64,000 nucleotides of DNA from Cytobacillus oceanisediminis 2691 (GCF_000294775.2 NZ_CP015506.1:99501-163500), one strand, 5' to 3'. Numbered from the stretch's first letter, positions 15,849 to 26,105 are shown. Notes: a model not told the origin generated them from the sequence alone. Translations and numbers: made by a program.

Positions 15849-16922
15849 ATGGAGACTAAAAAAATGGGCGAAAAAACGATGAGTGAAATCCTTCGGTTCA
15901 TGGCTCCGGGTACGCCTATCAGGGAAGGGATTGATAATGTTCTTCGCGCTAATACAGGCGGGCTGATTGTATTGGGATCAAAGGAAAAGTTGAGTAACCT
16001 TGTTGATGGCGGGTTCCAAATCAATTGCCCATTTTCGCCAAGCTATTTGTATGAACTGGCCAAGATGGATGGAGCCATTATTTTAAATGAAGAAGGGAAC
16101 AAGATTCTCATTGCTAATGCTCAGCTGGCTCCCGATCCTGGTGTACCTTCAACCGAAACGGGCATGCGGCACCGGACGGCTGAGCGGGTTGCCAGGCAAA
16201 CAGGCGCATTAGTGATTGCCATTTCCCAGAGACGAAATGTCATTACCCTTTATAAAGGCCATTCACGCTATGCCCTGCGTGATATTGGCGTCATTTTAAC
16301 TAAGGCGAATGTAGCCGTGCAGACTCTTGAAAAGTATAAGGTCGTTCTTGAACAGAGCATCGGCAACCTTAGCATCCTGGAATTTGAAGAGCTTGTTACA
16401 TACAGTGACATCCTGCATGTTTTTCATAATATCGAAATGGTTCTGCGCATTAAAAATGAACTGCTCACCTACTTAAGTGAACTGGGTACTGAAGGAAGGC
16501 TGATTCGGCTCCAGATGAATGAGCTGCTGATGGAGCTTGAACGAGAAGCAGAATGGATTATAAAAGACTATGCTCAATCCAGGGACATCGACTCAAGGGA
16601 TGCAATTGTTAAGCTTCAGGAGCTATCAAAAGGGGAAATGCTCGAAGATTCTGTCATTCTTAAGCTTCTTGGCTACAATGGGTATATTCATACGGAAGAA
16701 TTCAAATGCCCCCGCGGCTACCGCATGCTGAATAAAGTTCCCCGCCTTCCGCCGATTATTATCGACAATCTGATTAACCGGTTTGAAGAATTTCCGAATA
16801 TCATCACGGCGACAGTAGAGGAGCTCGATGAGGTAGAAGGAATCGGAGAGGTAAGGGCCAGAAAAATTAAAGAAGGACTTAAGCTCATAAAAGAGCAGGT
16901 TTTTGCGGACCGTCAGCTATAA
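15849..16922 (+). CDS. disA: DNA integrity scanning protein DisA, diadenylate cyclase
   Basis: 357 residues. It makes c-di-AMP from two ATP while scanning DNA, and stops on branched structures. The N-terminal DAC domain shows DGA at 74-76 and RHR at 107-109, both catalytic. A helical linker follows, then a C-terminal helix-hairpin-helix DNA-binding region ([16 protein letters not shown] near 330-345). The octamer is cytosolic and chromosome-associated. ATG 15849 overlaps the GGGGGAT sequence at the radA end, so translation is probably coupled to radA. Confidence 0.97.
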   Translation: METKKMGEKTMSEILRFMAPGTPIREGIDNVLRANTGGLIVLGSKEKLSNLVDGGFQINCPFSPSYLYELAKMDGAIILNEEGNKILIANAQLAPDPGVPSTETGMRHRTAERVARQTGALVIAISQRRNVITLYKGHSRYALRDIGVILTKANVAVQTLEKYKVVLEQSIGNLSILEFEELVTYSDILHVFHNIEMVLRIKNELLTYLSELGTEGRLIRLQMNELLMELEREAEWIIKDYAQSRDIDSRDAIVKLQELSKGEMLEDSVILKLLGYNGYIHTEEFKCPRGYRMLNKVPRLPPIIIDNLINRFEEFPNIITATVEELDEVEGIGEVRARKIKEGLKLIKEQVFADRQL

Positions 16923-17123
16923 AGAGACCATTGAACTATGTAATTAGTTATGCTAAAATGATAAGTTAATTATTTGACAGTTTATTGCCAATGGTGCTAC
17001 CCTTAAAGTGTGTAGAAGTAAAAATTTAAGCAGTATAAAGACGTTTTTTTACTATCGTGAAATAATTATTAGGGAAAAATTGAAAATCCCCCGGATTCAG
17101 GGTTTCAATTTTGTGAATTTGTT

Positions 17124-17129
17124 TATAAT
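17124..17129 (+). promoter_or_regulatory. Possible -10 box upstream of yacL
   Basis: TATAAT at 17124-17129 in the AT-rich 227-nt disA-yacL gap. The -35 is weak (TTTCAA at 17103 with a 15-nt spacer). A TTGACA at 16974-16979 further upstream lacks a good -10 partner. Tentative. Confidence 0.35.
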
Positions 17130-17149
17130 GATTAAAAGGAGGTGACGGA

Positions 17150-18238
17150 ATGTTAAAACGTATTGTACAGGCATGCTTCCTTATTATCGGGGTAACGCTG
17201 GGTATATTTTTGATTCCTGACTTATTAAAATTAATCAGTTTAGATGACATTCCTCTTTTAAATAATCCATATGTGTCCGCCATTTTAGGTGCTATTATTT
17301 TTTATCTTTTAACTTTTTGGGCGGTTGATCATGTCGTCAATTTCGTGAGATGGGCAGAAGAATCACTGGTAAAAGTACCTATAACAGATATTATTTTTGG
17401 AAGTGTCGGCCTGGTTTTTGGATTAGTCATTGCCTTTTTAATCGGATATGCACTAAATGCGATTGAGGTCCCGATTCTGAATACCGTTGCTCCGATTGTT
17501 CTGACGCTCCTGTTCGGCTATCTAGGATTTCAGGTGGGCTTTAAAAAGCGGGATGAGCTTTTAAGTTTAATTTCAAGCAAGAAAAAGAAGAGCAGTGAAG
17601 AAGAACCCGAACCTGAAGCTGCACCCAAAAACTCACTCAAGATTCTTGATACCAGCGTTATTATCGATGGACGCATTGCTGATATCTGTCAGACGGGCTT
17701 TCTGGAAGGTACGATTGTCATTCCTCAGTTTGTACTCGAAGAGCTTCAGCACATTGCTGATTCTTCAGATGTATTAAAGCGCAACCGTGGCAGACGGGGT
17801 CTGGATATACTGAATCGGATCCAAAAAGAGCTTTCGATTAATGTGGAAATCTATGAAGGCGATTTTGAAGAAATCCAAGAGGTGGACAGCAAGCTCGTGA
17901 AGCTGGCTAAGCTGACGAATGGCGTCGTTGTGACCAATGACTTTAACTTAAACAAGGTATGTGAACTGCAAAAAGTGGCAGTCCTCAATATTAATGACCT
18001 GGCAAATGCCGTCAAACCGGTTGTGCTTCCAGGCGAAGAAATGAAGGTACAGGTTATTAAGGACGGCAAGGAACAGAATCAGGGAATTGCTTATCTGGAC
18101 GACGGCACGATGATTGTAGTGGAAGAAGGCAGAAATTATATTGGCAAACATATCGATGTTCTTGTCACAAGTGTTCTGCAGACATCAGCCGGACGAATGA
18201 TCTTTGCAAAACCTAAGCTTCTGGAAAAAGCTTTATAA
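17150..18238 (+). CDS. yacL: Membrane-anchored PIN/TRAM-domain protein YacL
   Basis: 362 residues (B. subtilis YacL about 366). Four hydrophobic segments at roughly 5-22, 42-60, 81-101 and 109-130 anchor it in the membrane. A lysine/glutamate-rich linker (140-160) follows. The PIN nuclease-like domain starts at [11 protein letters not shown] (164-174), with acidic D167 and D173 in metal-site positions. A C-terminal TRAM domain (about 295-355) is a predicted RNA-binding fold. Substrate unknown; a membrane-tethered RNase role is plausible from the domains only. RBS AAAGGAGGTG, 7 nt before ATG. It is conserved next to ispD/ispF in Bacillaceae. Confidence 0.92.
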   Translation: MLKRIVQACFLIIGVTLGIFLIPDLLKLISLDDIPLLNNPYVSAILGAIIFYLLTFWAVDHVVNFVRWAEESLVKVPITDIIFGSVGLVFGLVIAFLIGYALNAIEVPILNTVAPIVLTLLFGYLGFQVGFKKRDELLSLISSKKKKSSEEEPEPEAAPKNSLKILDTSVIIDGRIADICQTGFLEGTIVIPQFVLEELQHIADSSDVLKRNRGRRGLDILNRIQKELSINVEIYEGDFEEIQEVDSKLVKLAKLTNGVVVTNDFNLNKVCELQKVAVLNINDLANAVKPVVLPGEEMKVQVIKDGKEQNQGIAYLDDGTMIVVEEGRNYIGKHIDVLVTSVLQTSAGRMIFAKPKLLEKAL

Positions 18239-18265
18239 TGTATGATAGAAAGTAGGACAGAATGT

Positions 18266-18293
18266 GCAGGGAGATTGCTTTCCCTGCCTTTTT
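18266..18293 (+). terminator. Probable terminator between yacL and ispD
   Basis: GCAGGGA (18266-18272) and TCCCTGC (18281-18287) form a 7-bp stem with an 8-nt loop, followed by CTTTTTCC and then another T run at 18299-18304. The stem is short but GC-rich. Confidence 0.65.
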
Positions 18294-18323
18294 CCTGCTT
18301 TTTTAAAAGATAGGAGCCATAAT

Positions 18324-19010
18324 ATGAATTATCAAGTGATTCTCCCGGCGGCCGGGCAGGGGAAAAGAATGGGAGCCGGAAAGAATAAGCTTCTCCTGGA
18401 AATCGGGAATGTCCCTGTGTTTATACATACGTTAAGAGTTTTTGAAAGTGACCCGGAATGCACGGGCATTTATCTGGCAATCAATCCTCAGGATGAGGAA
18501 GAAATACGCATTCTGTTAAAAGAGCATCAGATTACAAAAGTGGCCGCTATGGCAGAAGGCGGGCAGGAAAGGCAGCATAGCGTCTATAATGCGGCCAAGG
18601 CGGCTTCGGGTGAGCAAGTGGTGCTGGTTCATGACGCTGCCCGCCCTTTTATTACCCGGGATTTACTGCAGCCGCTGGTGAAAGCAGCATGGGAAAAAGG
18701 AGCTGCTGTTCTTGCAGTACCGCTGAAGGATACAGTTAAAAAAGCTGACGGAAATTTAATTACAGAAACACTTGAACGTTCCTGCCTGTGGGCTGTTCAA
18801 ACTCCACAGGCCTTTCGTGTTTCTTCCCTGCTTGAGGCACACCGCAAGGCCGAGGAAGACGGCTTCCTGGGAACAGATGATGCCAGCCTTGTGGAGCGTT
18901 TAGGCAATGAAGTGGTGATTGTTCAAGGAAGTTACGATAATATTAAGCTGACTACACCAGAAGATATTTATTTTGCGGAAGCAATTATAAAGAAAAGAAG
19001 TCATATATAA
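18324..19010 (+). CDS. ispD: 2-C-methyl-D-erythritol 4-phosphate cytidylyltransferase
   Basis: 228 residues. Third step of the MEP isoprenoid pathway: CTP plus MEP gives CDP-ME. The nucleotide-binding start [16 protein letters not shown] (7-22) is diagnostic of the IspD/cytidylyltransferase fold, and the VHDAARPF motif near residue 105 is present. Start ATG 18324 follows TAGGAG; an in-frame ATG at 18264 would translate the upstream terminator hairpin and is rejected. The gene is 13 nt before ispF and surely cotranscribed with it. Confidence 0.97.
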   Translation: MNYQVILPAAGQGKRMGAGKNKLLLEIGNVPVFIHTLRVFESDPECTGIYLAINPQDEEEIRILLKEHQITKVAAMAEGGQERQHSVYNAAKAASGEQVVLVHDAARPFITRDLLQPLVKAAWEKGAAVLAVPLKDTVKKADGNLITETLERSCLWAVQTPQAFRVSSLLEAHRKAEEDGFLGTDDASLVERLGNEVVIVQGSYDNIKLTTPEDIYFAEAIIKKRSHI

Positions 19011-19023
19011 AGGAGATTGTATA

Positions 19024-19509
19024 ATGTTTCGGATTGGACAAGGTTTTGATGTTCATCAGTTTGCAGAAGGGCGCCCGCTGATTATCGGGGGTATTGAAAT
19101 ACCATATGAGAAAGGGCTGCTGGGGCATTCAGATGCAGATGTCCTGCTGCATACAGTGGCCGATGCCTGCCTTGGAGCAATTGGAGAAGGAGACATTGGT
19201 CGGCATTTTCCTGATACTGATCCTGAATTCAAGGATGCCGATTCTGCGAAGCTGCTCGCGCATGTGTGGGGAATCGTAAAAGAAAAAGGGTATGAGCTGG
19301 TTAATGCAGACTGCACCATCATTGCCCAGAAGCCGAAAATGGCTCCTCATATCGGGAAAATGCAGGAGCGGATTGCAGAGCTTCTGGAAACCGGGAAAGA
19401 AAATATTAATGTGAAAGCAACAACTACAGAAAAGCTTGGATTTACAGGACGGGGGGAGGGAATCGCCTCCCAGGCCGCTGTTTTGCTGAAAAAGAAAGAG
19501 AGCCAGTAA
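19024..19509 (+). CDS. ispF: 2-C-methyl-D-erythritol 2,4-cyclodiphosphate synthase
   Basis: 161 residues, a homotrimeric zinc enzyme that converts CDP-ME 2-phosphate to MEcPP with loss of CMP. Metal ligands D9, H11 and H43 are visible (GFDVHQF, HTVADA). Strong AAAGGAG RBS. It lies directly after ispD, as in most Firmicutes, giving two non-consecutive MEP-pathway steps in one transcript. Confidence 0.97.
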   Translation: MFRIGQGFDVHQFAEGRPLIIGGIEIPYEKGLLGHSDADVLLHTVADACLGAIGEGDIGRHFPDTDPEFKDADSAKLLAHVWGIVKEKGYELVNADCTIIAQKPKMAPHIGKMQERIAELLETGKENINVKATTTEKLGFTGRGEGIASQAAVLLKKKESQ

Positions 19510-19539
19510 AATTACCTTTCAGAAGAAAAACCTGAGTGT

Positions 19540-19545
19540 TAAAAT
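19540..19545 (+). promoter_or_regulatory. Candidate extended -10 promoter for gltX
   Basis: TGTTAAAAT has an extended TGn plus TAAAAT at 19540-19545. The -35 region 17 nt upstream (TTTCAG) is poor. If used, the transcript would start near 19552 and the long hairpin at 19566-19632 would be at the 5' end of the gltX mRNA. Confidence 0.4.
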
Positions 19546-19565
19546 ATAGCTTATTGCAGTCTAAT

Positions 19566-19679
19566 GGGCAGTAAGACTCCCGATTTTGGACTCAAAGGAT
19601 TCCAAGGGAGATACGCGGGAGTCAAACTGCCCGTATAGGCCCGATTGGTTCAACCAGCAATCAGTAGCGGGAAAGCTGG
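19566..19679 (+). promoter_or_regulatory. Structured leader upstream of gltX (unknown class)
   Basis: A long imperfect hairpin: GGGCAGT 19566-19572 with ACTGCCC 19626-19632, an AA/AA internal loop, GACTCCCG 19575-19582 with CGGGAGTC 19616-19623, then TTGGA 19586-19590 with TCCAA 19601-19605. A second hairpin pairs CCAGC 19654-19658 with GCTGG 19675-19679. It lacks T-box signatures (no GGTGGNACCGCG-like antiterminator, no terminator before gltX). It could be a transcript-stabilising 5' structure, a protein-binding leader or an inserted repeat. Confidence 0.5.
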
Positions 19680-19787
19680 CTAAATGAGCAAATAAGTGTT
19701 CTATCGTTTGTATCAGCAACAAATCCCCATAGTTGTACCACTGATTGAGTTTCACTTTATCGTTAAGATTTTAAGGAGGCAATTAGT

Positions 19788-21245
19788 ATGTCAAATGAAA
19801 TCCGCGTCCGCTATGCTCCGAGTCCGACTGGACATTTGCATATCGGAAATGCAAGAACGGCGCTTTTCAACTATTTGTTTGCAAGAAGCAAAGGCGGGAA
19901 ATTCATCATCCGCATTGAGGATACAGATAAGAAAAGGAATATTGAAGGCGGCGAAGAAAGCCAGCTTCACTATTTAAAATGGCTTGGCATGGATTGGGAC
20001 GAGAGCATCGACCAGGAAGGCGAATTTGGCCCATACCGCCAATCTGAAAGAAATCATATCTATGAAACATACTACATGGAATTGCTCGACAAAGGGCATG
20101 CCTATAAATGCTATTGTACAGAAGAGGAACTGGAAGCAGAGCGAGAAGCTCAATCTGCAAAAGGCGATACTCCTGCTTACTCAGGAAAATGCCGTCATCT
20201 GACAGAGGATGAAAGAGCTGCACTGGAAGCAGAAGGCAGAAAGCCAAGCATCCGCTTCTTAGTGCCAAAAGGCAGGGAATTGACATTCAATGACATGGTA
20301 AAAGGCGAAGTGTCATTCGAATCTGAAGGCTTTGGCGATTTTGTCATTGTCAAAAAGGATGGCACTCCTACTTATAACTTTGCCGTAGCAGTGGATGACC
20401 ACCTTATGAAAATTTCTCATGTCCTGCGCGGAGATGACCATATCTCCAATACGCCTAAGCAGCAGATGATATACGAAGCATTAGGCTGGGACATTCCGAC
20501 GTTTGGCCATATGACGCTGATTGTCAATGAAAGCCGCAAAAAACTGAGCAAGCGGGACGAGACAATTATCCAGTTCATTGAGCAGTATGAAGAGCTCGGC
20601 TATCTGCCGGAAGCGCTCTTTAACTTTATTGCTCTGCTTGGCTGGTCTCCTGCAGGCGATGAAGAAATCTTCTCCAAAGAAGAATTCATTGATATTTTTG
20701 ATGAAAGCAGATTATCAAAATCTCCTGCCCTTTTCGATAAGCAGAAGCTTGAGTGGATGAATAACCAGTACATGAAGAAGCTTGATCAAGACCGTCTGGT
20801 GGCCATTTCAGCCCCTCACCTGGTAAAGGCAGGTAAGATCAGTGAAAACTGGAAGCAGGAAAATGAAGATTGGGTTAGAAGCCTGATCACTCTTTATCAG
20901 GAAAAAATGAGCTATGGCGCTCAAATTGCTGAGCTTTCAGAACTGTTCTTTACAGAAGAAATGACAGTTGATGAAGAAGCGAAGGAAGTTCTGGCTGAAG
21001 AGCAGGTTCCTGAAGTGCTGTCTGCTTTCCTGCAGGAAATTGATAATATGTCAGAGTTCAAAGCGGATGAAATTAAAGCGGCCATGAAGGCTGTGCAAAA
21101 ATCAACAGGCCACAAGGGCAAGAAACTGTTCATGCCAATCCGTTCAGCTACTACTGGCCAAACCCATGGGCCTGATCTGCCGCAGGCCATCGAGCTTTTA
21201 GGAAAAGAAAAAGTAAAAACTCGATTAATGAGCATTATTGGTTAA
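19788..21245 (+). CDS. gltX: Glutamyl-tRNA synthetase
   Basis: 485 residues (B. subtilis 483). Class Ic synthetase with the HIGH-type motif in [13 protein letters not shown] (11-23) and KLSKR (about 252-256) in the Rossmann catalytic domain. The C-terminal half is the helical anticodon-binding domain. In Bacillus this enzyme is non-discriminating and also makes Glu-tRNA-Gln, later amidated by GatCAB (established for the genus). Start ATG 19788 is 9 nt after AAGGAGG. It lies upstream of the cysE T-box; in B. subtilis gltX-cysE-cysS form one operon. Confidence 0.98.
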   Translation: MSNEIRVRYAPSPTGHLHIGNARTALFNYLFARSKGGKFIIRIEDTDKKRNIEGGEESQLHYLKWLGMDWDESIDQEGEFGPYRQSERNHIYETYYMELLDKGHAYKCYCTEEELEAEREAQSAKGDTPAYSGKCRHLTEDERAALEAEGRKPSIRFLVPKGRELTFNDMVKGEVSFESEGFGDFVIVKKDGTPTYNFAVAVDDHLMKISHVLRGDDHISNTPKQQMIYEALGWDIPTFGHMTLIVNESRKKLSKRDETIIQFIEQYEELGYLPEALFNFIALLGWSPAGDEEIFSKEEFIDIFDESRLSKSPALFDKQKLEWMNNQYMKKLDQDRLVAISAPHLVKAGKISENWKQENEDWVRSLITLYQEKMSYGAQIAELSELFFTEEMTVDEEAKEVLAEEQVPEVLSAFLQEIDNMSEFKADEIKAAMKAVQKSTGHKGKKLFMPIRSATTGQTHGPDLPQAIELLGKEKVKTRLMSIIG

Positions 21246-21309
21246 CATCTTGGAGAAAATGTAATATAGTATTAAGTAAATTCTATATCGAAAAGTGTTG
21301 AAGAGGAAA

Positions 21310-21541
21310 AGTAAGAAAAAAGATGCTTTTTAGAGAGAACCATCACCGGCTGAAAGTGGTTTAAGCCTCTCCTTTTTCCGAAGTGCGCCTCAGAGCCTCA
21401 ATTTGAACGGATGCCCATGTTTCCTAGTAGATTTGAGCGGAACTTATCCGTTAACAAGTTAAAGTTGAGGCTTCTGAAGCCTAAACAGAGTGGAACCGCG
21501 CATAAAGCGTCTCTGTCCGATTGTGGCAGAGGCGCTTTTTT
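21310..21541 (+). promoter_or_regulatory. T-box leader (cysteine) controlling cysE-cysS
   Basis: Classic T-box layout. Stem I includes GAGAGAACC and a GAAGTGCGCC segment whose TGC (21384-21386) fits a cysteine specifier codon. The T-box antiterminator sequence AGAGTGGAACCGCG is at 21487-21500. A 10-bp terminator then pairs AGCGTCTCTG with CAGAGGCGCT and is followed by TTTTTT. Uncharged tRNA-Cys should stabilise the antiterminator and let cysE-cysS be expressed. Downstream genes agree with the specifier. Confidence 0.9.
21506..21541 (+). terminator. Regulated terminator of the Cys T-box
   Basis: AGCGTCTCTG / CAGAGGCGCT stem with an 11-nt loop and a T run to 21541. It is mutually exclusive with the T-box antiterminator helix, because the 5' part overlaps the region following CCGCGC. 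Confidence 0.88.
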
Positions 21542-21644
21542 ATATTTTAAAACCTACTTTTATGGGCGGAGAAATATTATAGGGGAAAAGCTTTAGAAAA
21601 ATAAAAAAAGAGATCGAGATCTATGTCGGGAGGGGAAATGAACA

Positions 21645-22313
21645 ATGTTTGCAAGAATGAAGGAAGATATCGAAGTGGTATTTGAACAGGATCCGGCAGC
21701 AAGAAGTTATTTGGAAGTAGTATTAACATACTCAGGATTGCATGCTGTCTGGTCGCATCGCATAGCCCACGCACTTTTTAAAAGGAAGTTTTATTTTCTT
21801 GCAAGAGTTGTTTCCCAGGTCAGCCGCTTTTTCACAGGAATTGAAATTCACCCTGGAGCTAAGATCGGCAGACGCTTTTTTATCGACCATGGCATGGGGG
21901 TTGTCATCGGGGAAACTTGTGAAATCGGTGATAATGTAACTGTTTTCCAGGGTGTGACACTTGGGGGAACCGGAAAGGAAAAAGGCAAGCGGCATCCTAC
22001 AATTAAGGACAACGCGCTGATCGCGACTGGTGCGAAGGTTTTGGGTTCCATTACTATTGGAGAGAATTCTAAGATAGGGGCAGGCTCTGTTGTCCTTCAT
22101 GAGGTTCCGCCCAATTCAACCGTAGTCGGCATTCCTGGAAGAGTGAAAGTCCGGGATGGAGTAAAAATTAGCAAGGATTTAAATCATTGTGATCTTCCCG
22201 ATCCAATTGCAGACCGGTTTAAGGAATTGGAGAAGGAGCTGCAGGAATTAAAAGGCGAAGTCGAAACGCTGAGGAAAGAAAGGAGCCAGATTCATGGCCA
22301 TTCAAATCTATAA
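21645..22313 (+). CDS. cysE: Serine O-acetyltransferase
   Basis: 222 residues (B. subtilis 217). First step of cysteine synthesis from serine: acetyl-CoA plus L-serine gives O-acetylserine. An N-terminal helical part (1-60) is followed by a left-handed beta-helix of hexapeptide repeats (about 70-180), with active-site histidine in [10 protein letters not shown], and a charged C-terminal tail with the [10 protein letters not shown] segment. Strong GGGAGGGG RBS. Its 3' end overlaps cysS by 20 nt, so the two are translationally coupled and share T-box control. Confidence 0.97.
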   Translation: MFARMKEDIEVVFEQDPAARSYLEVVLTYSGLHAVWSHRIAHALFKRKFYFLARVVSQVSRFFTGIEIHPGAKIGRRFFIDHGMGVVIGETCEIGDNVTVFQGVTLGGTGKEKGKRHPTIKDNALIATGAKVLGSITIGENSKIGAGSVVLHEVPPNSTVVGIPGRVKVRDGVKISKDLNHCDLPDPIADRFKELEKELQELKGEVETLRKERSQIHGHSNL

Positions 22314-23697
22314 TACACTTACTCGTCAAAAAGAAGATTTTATTCCCATAGAAGAGGGAAAAGTGAAAATGTATGTGTGCGGTCCTACCGTTTATAACTA
22401 TATCCATATAGGGAATGCGCGCCCGCCAATTGTATTTGATACTGTGCGCAGATATCTTGAATTCCGCGGCTTCGATGTTCAGTATGTATCCAATTTTACT
22501 GATGTGGATGATAAGCTGATCCGCGTAGCCAATGAACTGGGAACGGATGTTCCAAGCATCGCGGAACGATTCATTAATGCCTACTTCGAAGACGTTTCTG
22601 CACTGGGCTGCAGAAAGGCTGATGTCCACCCGAGAGTGACAGAAAGCATCGATATCATTATTGAGTTTATCCAGACATTGATTGATAAAGGCTTCGCGTA
22701 TGAATCAGAAGGGGATGTTTATTACCATACCCGTAAGTTCGATGAGTACGGAAAACTGTCCCATCAGTCCATTGATGAGTTGCGGGTCGGTGCCCGCATT
22801 GCGGTCGGCGAAAAGAAACAGGATTCTCTCGACTTTGTTCTTTGGAAAGCAGCGAAGGAAGGGGAAATCGCGTGGGAGAGCCCTTGGGGACAGGGAAGGC
22901 CGGGGTGGCATATTGAGTGCTCGGCTATGGCAAGGAAATACCTCGGGGACACAATTGATATTCATGCCGGCGGACAGGATCTGTCTTTCCCGCATCATGA
23001 AAATGAGATCGCCCAATCGGAAGCATTGACAGGCAAAACGTTTGCCCGCTATTGGATGCACAATGGCTATATTAATATCGACAACGAAAAAATGTCTAAA
23101 TCACTGGGGAATTTCGTCCTGGTTCATGACATTATCCAAAAGCATGACCCGCAGGTTCTAAGATTTTTCATGCTGTCCGTACATTACAGACATCCGATTA
23201 ACTACAGTGATGAGCTTCTTGAAAATACCCGTACAGGGCTCGAGCGCATTAAAACGTCTTATCACAATTTGCAGCATCGCAAAGAAGCAAGTGTGAACCT
23301 GACTGATAATAATCAGGAGTGGCTGGATAAAATAACCTCTCTACATGAACAGTTCATTCAAGATATGGATGATGATTTCAATACAGCCAATGCCGTATCT
23401 ATTTTGTTCGAACTGTCTAAGCTTGCGAATTATTATCTGATGGAGAAAAACACAGCTGTTGAAGTGATTGATGCTTTCACGAAAGAATTCGAAACGCTGT
23501 TTGACGTATTGGGCCTTTCTCTTGAAGAAACAAATGCTGACCTTCTGGATGAGGAAATCGAACAGCTGATTGAGCAGAGGCAGCAGGCCAGAAAAGAGCG
23601 TAATTTCGAACTGGCAGACAAAATCCGCGATCAGCTGAAAGAGATGAATATTATCCTTGAAGATACACCGCAGGGAATCAGATGGAAAAGAGGCTAA
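22294..23697 (+). CDS. cysS: Cysteinyl-tRNA synthetase
   Basis: 467 residues. Class I synthetase with [16 protein letters not shown] (29-44, HIGH-type) and KMSKS (about 266-270). C29 is one of the zinc ligands that selects cysteine. Start ATG 22294 lies inside cysE with AGGAG upstream in the cysE coding sequence. Coupling a cysteine biosynthetic gene with the charging enzyme under a Cys T-box makes both respond to tRNA-Cys charging. Confidence 0.98.
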   Translation: MAIQIYNTLTRQKEDFIPIEEGKVKMYVCGPTVYNYIHIGNARPPIVFDTVRRYLEFRGFDVQYVSNFTDVDDKLIRVANELGTDVPSIAERFINAYFEDVSALGCRKADVHPRVTESIDIIIEFIQTLIDKGFAYESEGDVYYHTRKFDEYGKLSHQSIDELRVGARIAVGEKKQDSLDFVLWKAAKEGEIAWESPWGQGRPGWHIECSAMARKYLGDTIDIHAGGQDLSFPHHENEIAQSEALTGKTFARYWMHNGYINIDNEKMSKSLGNFVLVHDIIQKHDPQVLRFFMLSVHYRHPINYSDELLENTRTGLERIKTSYHNLQHRKEASVNLTDNNQEWLDKITSLHEQFIQDMDDDFNTANAVSILFELSKLANYYLMEKNTAVEVIDAFTKEFETLFDVLGLSLEETNADLLDEEIEQLIEQRQQARKERNFELADKIRDQLKEMNIILEDTPQGIRWKRG

Positions 23698-23700
23698 GCA

Positions 23701-24126
23701 ATGCTTCACTATGAAAACAAAATAGATGAAAAACAATTGAATAGTCTTGCCTTGGCGTATATGGGGGATGCGGTATTTGAAACCTATATACGCCACCATC
23801 TCCTTCAGAATGGACGGGTTCGGCCCCATTTTCTCCATAAGGAGGCAACCCGATATGTTTCTGCAAAAGCCCAGTCCATAATCATTCATGAATTAATTGA
23901 CTCTGAACGGCTGACGGAGGAAGAACTGGCAGTAGTCCGCAGGGGGCGAAATGCAAAGTCCGGATCGGTGCCGAAAAATACAGATGTCCAAACATACAGA
24001 TACAGCACAGCTTTTGAATCTCTTATCGGATATCTGTTTTTGTCGAAAAGACAGGAGCGGATGGAAGAGCTGATTCTGGAATCCATACATTTAGTTGAGA
24101 AAAGGAAAGGAGGAGCGGCAAAGTGA
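23701..24126 (+). CDS. mrnC: Mini-ribonuclease III
   Basis: 141 residues. An RNase III catalytic domain without the double-stranded RNA-binding domain. It matures the 5' and 3' ends of 23S rRNA precursor in B. subtilis. The catalytic signature [10 protein letters not shown] has D23; the second acidic cluster is in the C-terminal half (ESLIGYLFL). It lies 3 nt after cysS and overlaps rlmB by 4 nt (ATGA-type coupling with a GTG start for rlmB). Its context with rlmB and rae1 forms a small rRNA/mRNA-processing group. Confidence 0.96.
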   Translation: MLHYENKIDEKQLNSLALAYMGDAVFETYIRHHLLQNGRVRPHFLHKEATRYVSAKAQSIIIHELIDSERLTEEELAVVRRGRNAKSGSVPKNTDVQTYRYSTAFESLIGYLFLSKRQERMEELILESIHLVEKRKGGAAK

Positions 24127-24866
24127 GCCAGGATTTTATCATCGGGAAAAATCCCGTTATTGAAGCATTAAAGTCAGAGAGGGATATTAATAAGATATTC
24201 ATTGCAGAAGGTTCGCAAAGCGGGCAGATGCAGCAGGTAATCGGTTTGGCGAAGTCCGCCGGGGTACTGGTCCAGTTCGTTCCCAAGAAAAAAATAGATG
24301 GGATGGCAGAGGGGAATCATCAGGGTGTTATTGCACAGGTTGCTGCTTATCAATATGCAGAAATCGACGATTTGTTTGCTGCTGCAGAAAAGAAAAATGA
24401 AGCAGCTTTCTTCTTGCTGCTGGATGAGATAGAAGATCCCCATAATCTTGGCTCCATCATGAGAACCGCAGATGCAGTCGGGGCGCACGGGATCATTATT
24501 CCGAAGAGAAGAGCGGTCGGGCTCACGGCAACAGTAGCCAAAGCCTCAACAGGAGCGATCGAGTATATCCCGGTTGTCCGGGTTACGAATATGGCCAGAA
24601 CAATTGATGAATTAAAAGAAAGAGGCGTCTGGATTGCCGGTACCGATGCAAAAGGGAAACAAGACTTCCGTCAGATGGATGGAACGATGCCTTTAGGTCT
24701 TGTAATTGGAAGCGAAGGTAAAGGGATGGGCCGCCTGATTCGCGATAAATGTGATTTTCTTATTAACCTGCCGATGGCTGGACATGTTACTTCCCTTAAC
24801 GCATCAGTTGCTGCTGCGCTGCTCATGTATGAGGTTTATCGGAAACGGCACCCGCTTGAGGGATAG
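24123..24866 (+). CDS. rlmB: 23S rRNA 2'-O-methyltransferase, SPOUT/TrmH family
   Basis: 247 residues. An N-terminal L30e-like RNA-binding substrate domain (1-75) is followed by a SPOUT knot domain with motif 1 [19 protein letters not shown], motif 2 VIGSEGKGM and motif 3 [17 protein letters not shown]. coli RlmB modifies G2251 of 23S rRNA; the B. subtilis orthologue is YacO. GTG start at 24123 within the mrnC end, RBS GGAGGAG. The exact nucleotide target is inferred from family and not proven here. Confidence 0.94.
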   Translation: MSQDFIIGKNPVIEALKSERDINKIFIAEGSQSGQMQQVIGLAKSAGVLVQFVPKKKIDGMAEGNHQGVIAQVAAYQYAEIDDLFAAAEKKNEAAFFLLLDEIEDPHNLGSIMRTADAVGAHGIIIPKRRAVGLTATVAKASTGAIEYIPVVRVTNMARTIDELKERGVWIAGTDAKGKQDFRQMDGTMPLGLVIGSEGKGMGRLIRDKCDFLINLPMAGHVTSLNASVAAALLMYEVYRKRHPLEG

Positions 24867-24868
24867 AA

Positions 24869-25378
24869 ATGGACATCCTTCTTGTTGATGGATACAACAT
24901 AATTGGTGCTTGGCCAGAACTCAGGGAGCTCAAAAACAAGGATTTATCGTCAGCAAGAGACCGCCTGATTGAAAAAATGGCCGAGTACCAGGGATATTCC
25001 GGGTACAGAGTGATTATCGTGTTTGATGCCCATTATGTAAAGGGCACGGAAAAAAAGTTTAAGGATTCAAAGGTCGAAGTTATTTTTACAAGAAATAATG
25101 AGACGGCCGATGAACGCATTGAAAAATTGGCTATTGATCTCAGTAATATTAAAACCCAAATTCATGTGGCAACCTCCGATTTCACAGAGCAATGGGTCAT
25201 ATTTGGCCAGGGAGCTCTAAGAAAATCAGCAAGGGAGCTGCTCAATGAAATGAATTTGATTGAAAGCAGCATCGAAAAAAAAGTAAAAAAAATTCAGCAG
25301 AAAAAGCCTGTATCCAAGATACCTCTCAGTGATGAAGTGGCAGAAATTTTTGAAAAATGGCGCAGAGGAGGACAATGA
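24869..25378 (+). CDS. rae1: Rae1, ribosome-dependent mRNA endonuclease (NYN domain)
   Basis: 169 residues, the orthologue of B. subtilis YacP/Rae1. The NYN (PIN-like) nuclease fold starts MDILLVDGYNIIGAW with acidic D7. Further acidic positions lie in VIIVFDAHY and TSDFTEQ. The C-terminus is a lysine-rich tail. In B. subtilis it enters the ribosomal A-site and cleaves translated mRNA between specific codons. It lies 2 nt after rlmB and ends 5 nt before the sigH promoter. Confidence 0.93.
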   Translation: MDILLVDGYNIIGAWPELRELKNKDLSSARDRLIEKMAEYQGYSGYRVIIVFDAHYVKGTEKKFKDSKVEVIFTRNNETADERIEKLAIDLSNIKTQIHVATSDFTEQWVIFGQGALRKSARELLNEMNLIESSIEKKVKKIQQKKPVSKIPLSDEVAEIFEKWRRGGQ

Positions 25379-25382
25379 GCGG

Positions 25383-25412
25383 TTGACGCTTGAAAAATCC
25401 GTGCTGTATAAT
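25383..25412 (+). promoter_or_regulatory. Sigma-A promoter of sigH
   Basis: TTGACG at 25383-25388, an 18-nt spacer and TATAAT at 25407-25412 preceded by TG. It begins right after the rae1 stop codon. In B. subtilis spo0H is transcribed from a sigma-A promoter repressed by AbrB; no AbrB consensus can be read by eye. Confidence 0.85.
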
Positions 25413-25448
25413 ATTTCTAACCATGCTTGTACGGTCGGGGGGATCCTA

Positions 25449-26105
25449 GTGAGTGCTGACTTCAAGACAATCGACGAAAATCTTATAGACTTTATCCAGC
25501 TTGAGGACGAAGAAATAGTTGAGCTCGTGCATAAGGGCGAGAGTGAGGCCCTTGATTATCTGATTCATAAGTACCGCAATTTTGTCCGGGCAAAAGCAAG
25601 ATCCTATTTTTTGATTGGCGCAGATAAAGAAGATATTGTACAAGAGGGAATGATCGGCTTATACAAGGCGATCCGCGATTTTAAAGAGGACAAGCTGTCT
25701 TCATTTAAAGCGTTTGCCGAACTGTGCATCACCAGGCAAATCATAACCGCCATCAAGACAGCGACCCGCCAAAAGCATATTCCGCTGAACTCTTATGTGT
25801 CTTTGGACAAGCCCATTTATGATGAGGAATCGGACAGGACGCTTATGGATGTAATCTCTGGGGCGAAGGTTATGGACCCTGAAGAGCTTATTATCAACCA
25901 GGAAGAATTTGATCACATTGAAGTGAAAATGTCAGAGCTTCTGAGTGACCTTGAACGAAAGGTGCTTGCCCTTTATTTGGATGGGCAGTCCTATCAGGAA
26001 ATTTCCGAAGAACTGAACCGCCATGTTAAATCGATTGACAACGCCCTGCAGCGGGTGAAAAGAAAGCTGGAAAGATATTTGGAAGTGCGTGAATTTTCCC
26101 TATAG
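25449..26105 (+). CDS. sigH: RNA polymerase sigma-H factor
   Basis: 218 residues, exactly the B. subtilis length. Directs transcription of early sporulation, competence and post-exponential genes. Region 2 (HKYRNFVRAKARSYFLIGADKEDIVQEGMIGLYKAIRDF) holds core-binding and -10 recognition. Region 4 (LSDLERKVLALYLDGQSYQEISEELNRHVKSIDNALQR) is the -35 helix-turn-helix. GTG start at 25449 with GGGGGGATC upstream; a longer in-frame start at 25329 would overlap rae1 and the promoter and is rejected. Presence of sigH argues for an endospore-forming lineage. Confidence 0.96.
   Translation: MSADFKTIDENLIDFIQLEDEEIVELVHKGESEALDYLIHKYRNFVRAKARSYFLIGADKEDIVQEGMIGLYKAIRDFKEDKLSSFKAFAELCITRQIITAIKTATRQKHIPLNSYVSLDKPIYDEESDRTLMDVISGAKVMDPEELIINQEEFDHIEVKMSELLSDLERKVLALYLDGQSYQEISEELNRHVKSIDNALQRVKRKLERYLEVREFSL

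Noticed and set aside
16974..16997. TTGACA at 16974 as a yacL promoter
   Set aside because: No acceptable -10 sequence at 16-18 nt (TACCCT is the closest), so not annotated as a promoter.
18264..18323. Longer IspD start
   Set aside because: The extra 20 residues are the translated terminator hairpin; the ATG at 18324 has its own RBS and matches the family N-terminus.
25329..25448. Longer SigH start
   Set aside because: The extension overlaps rae1 and the sigH promoter; the GTG start gives exactly the expected 218 residues.
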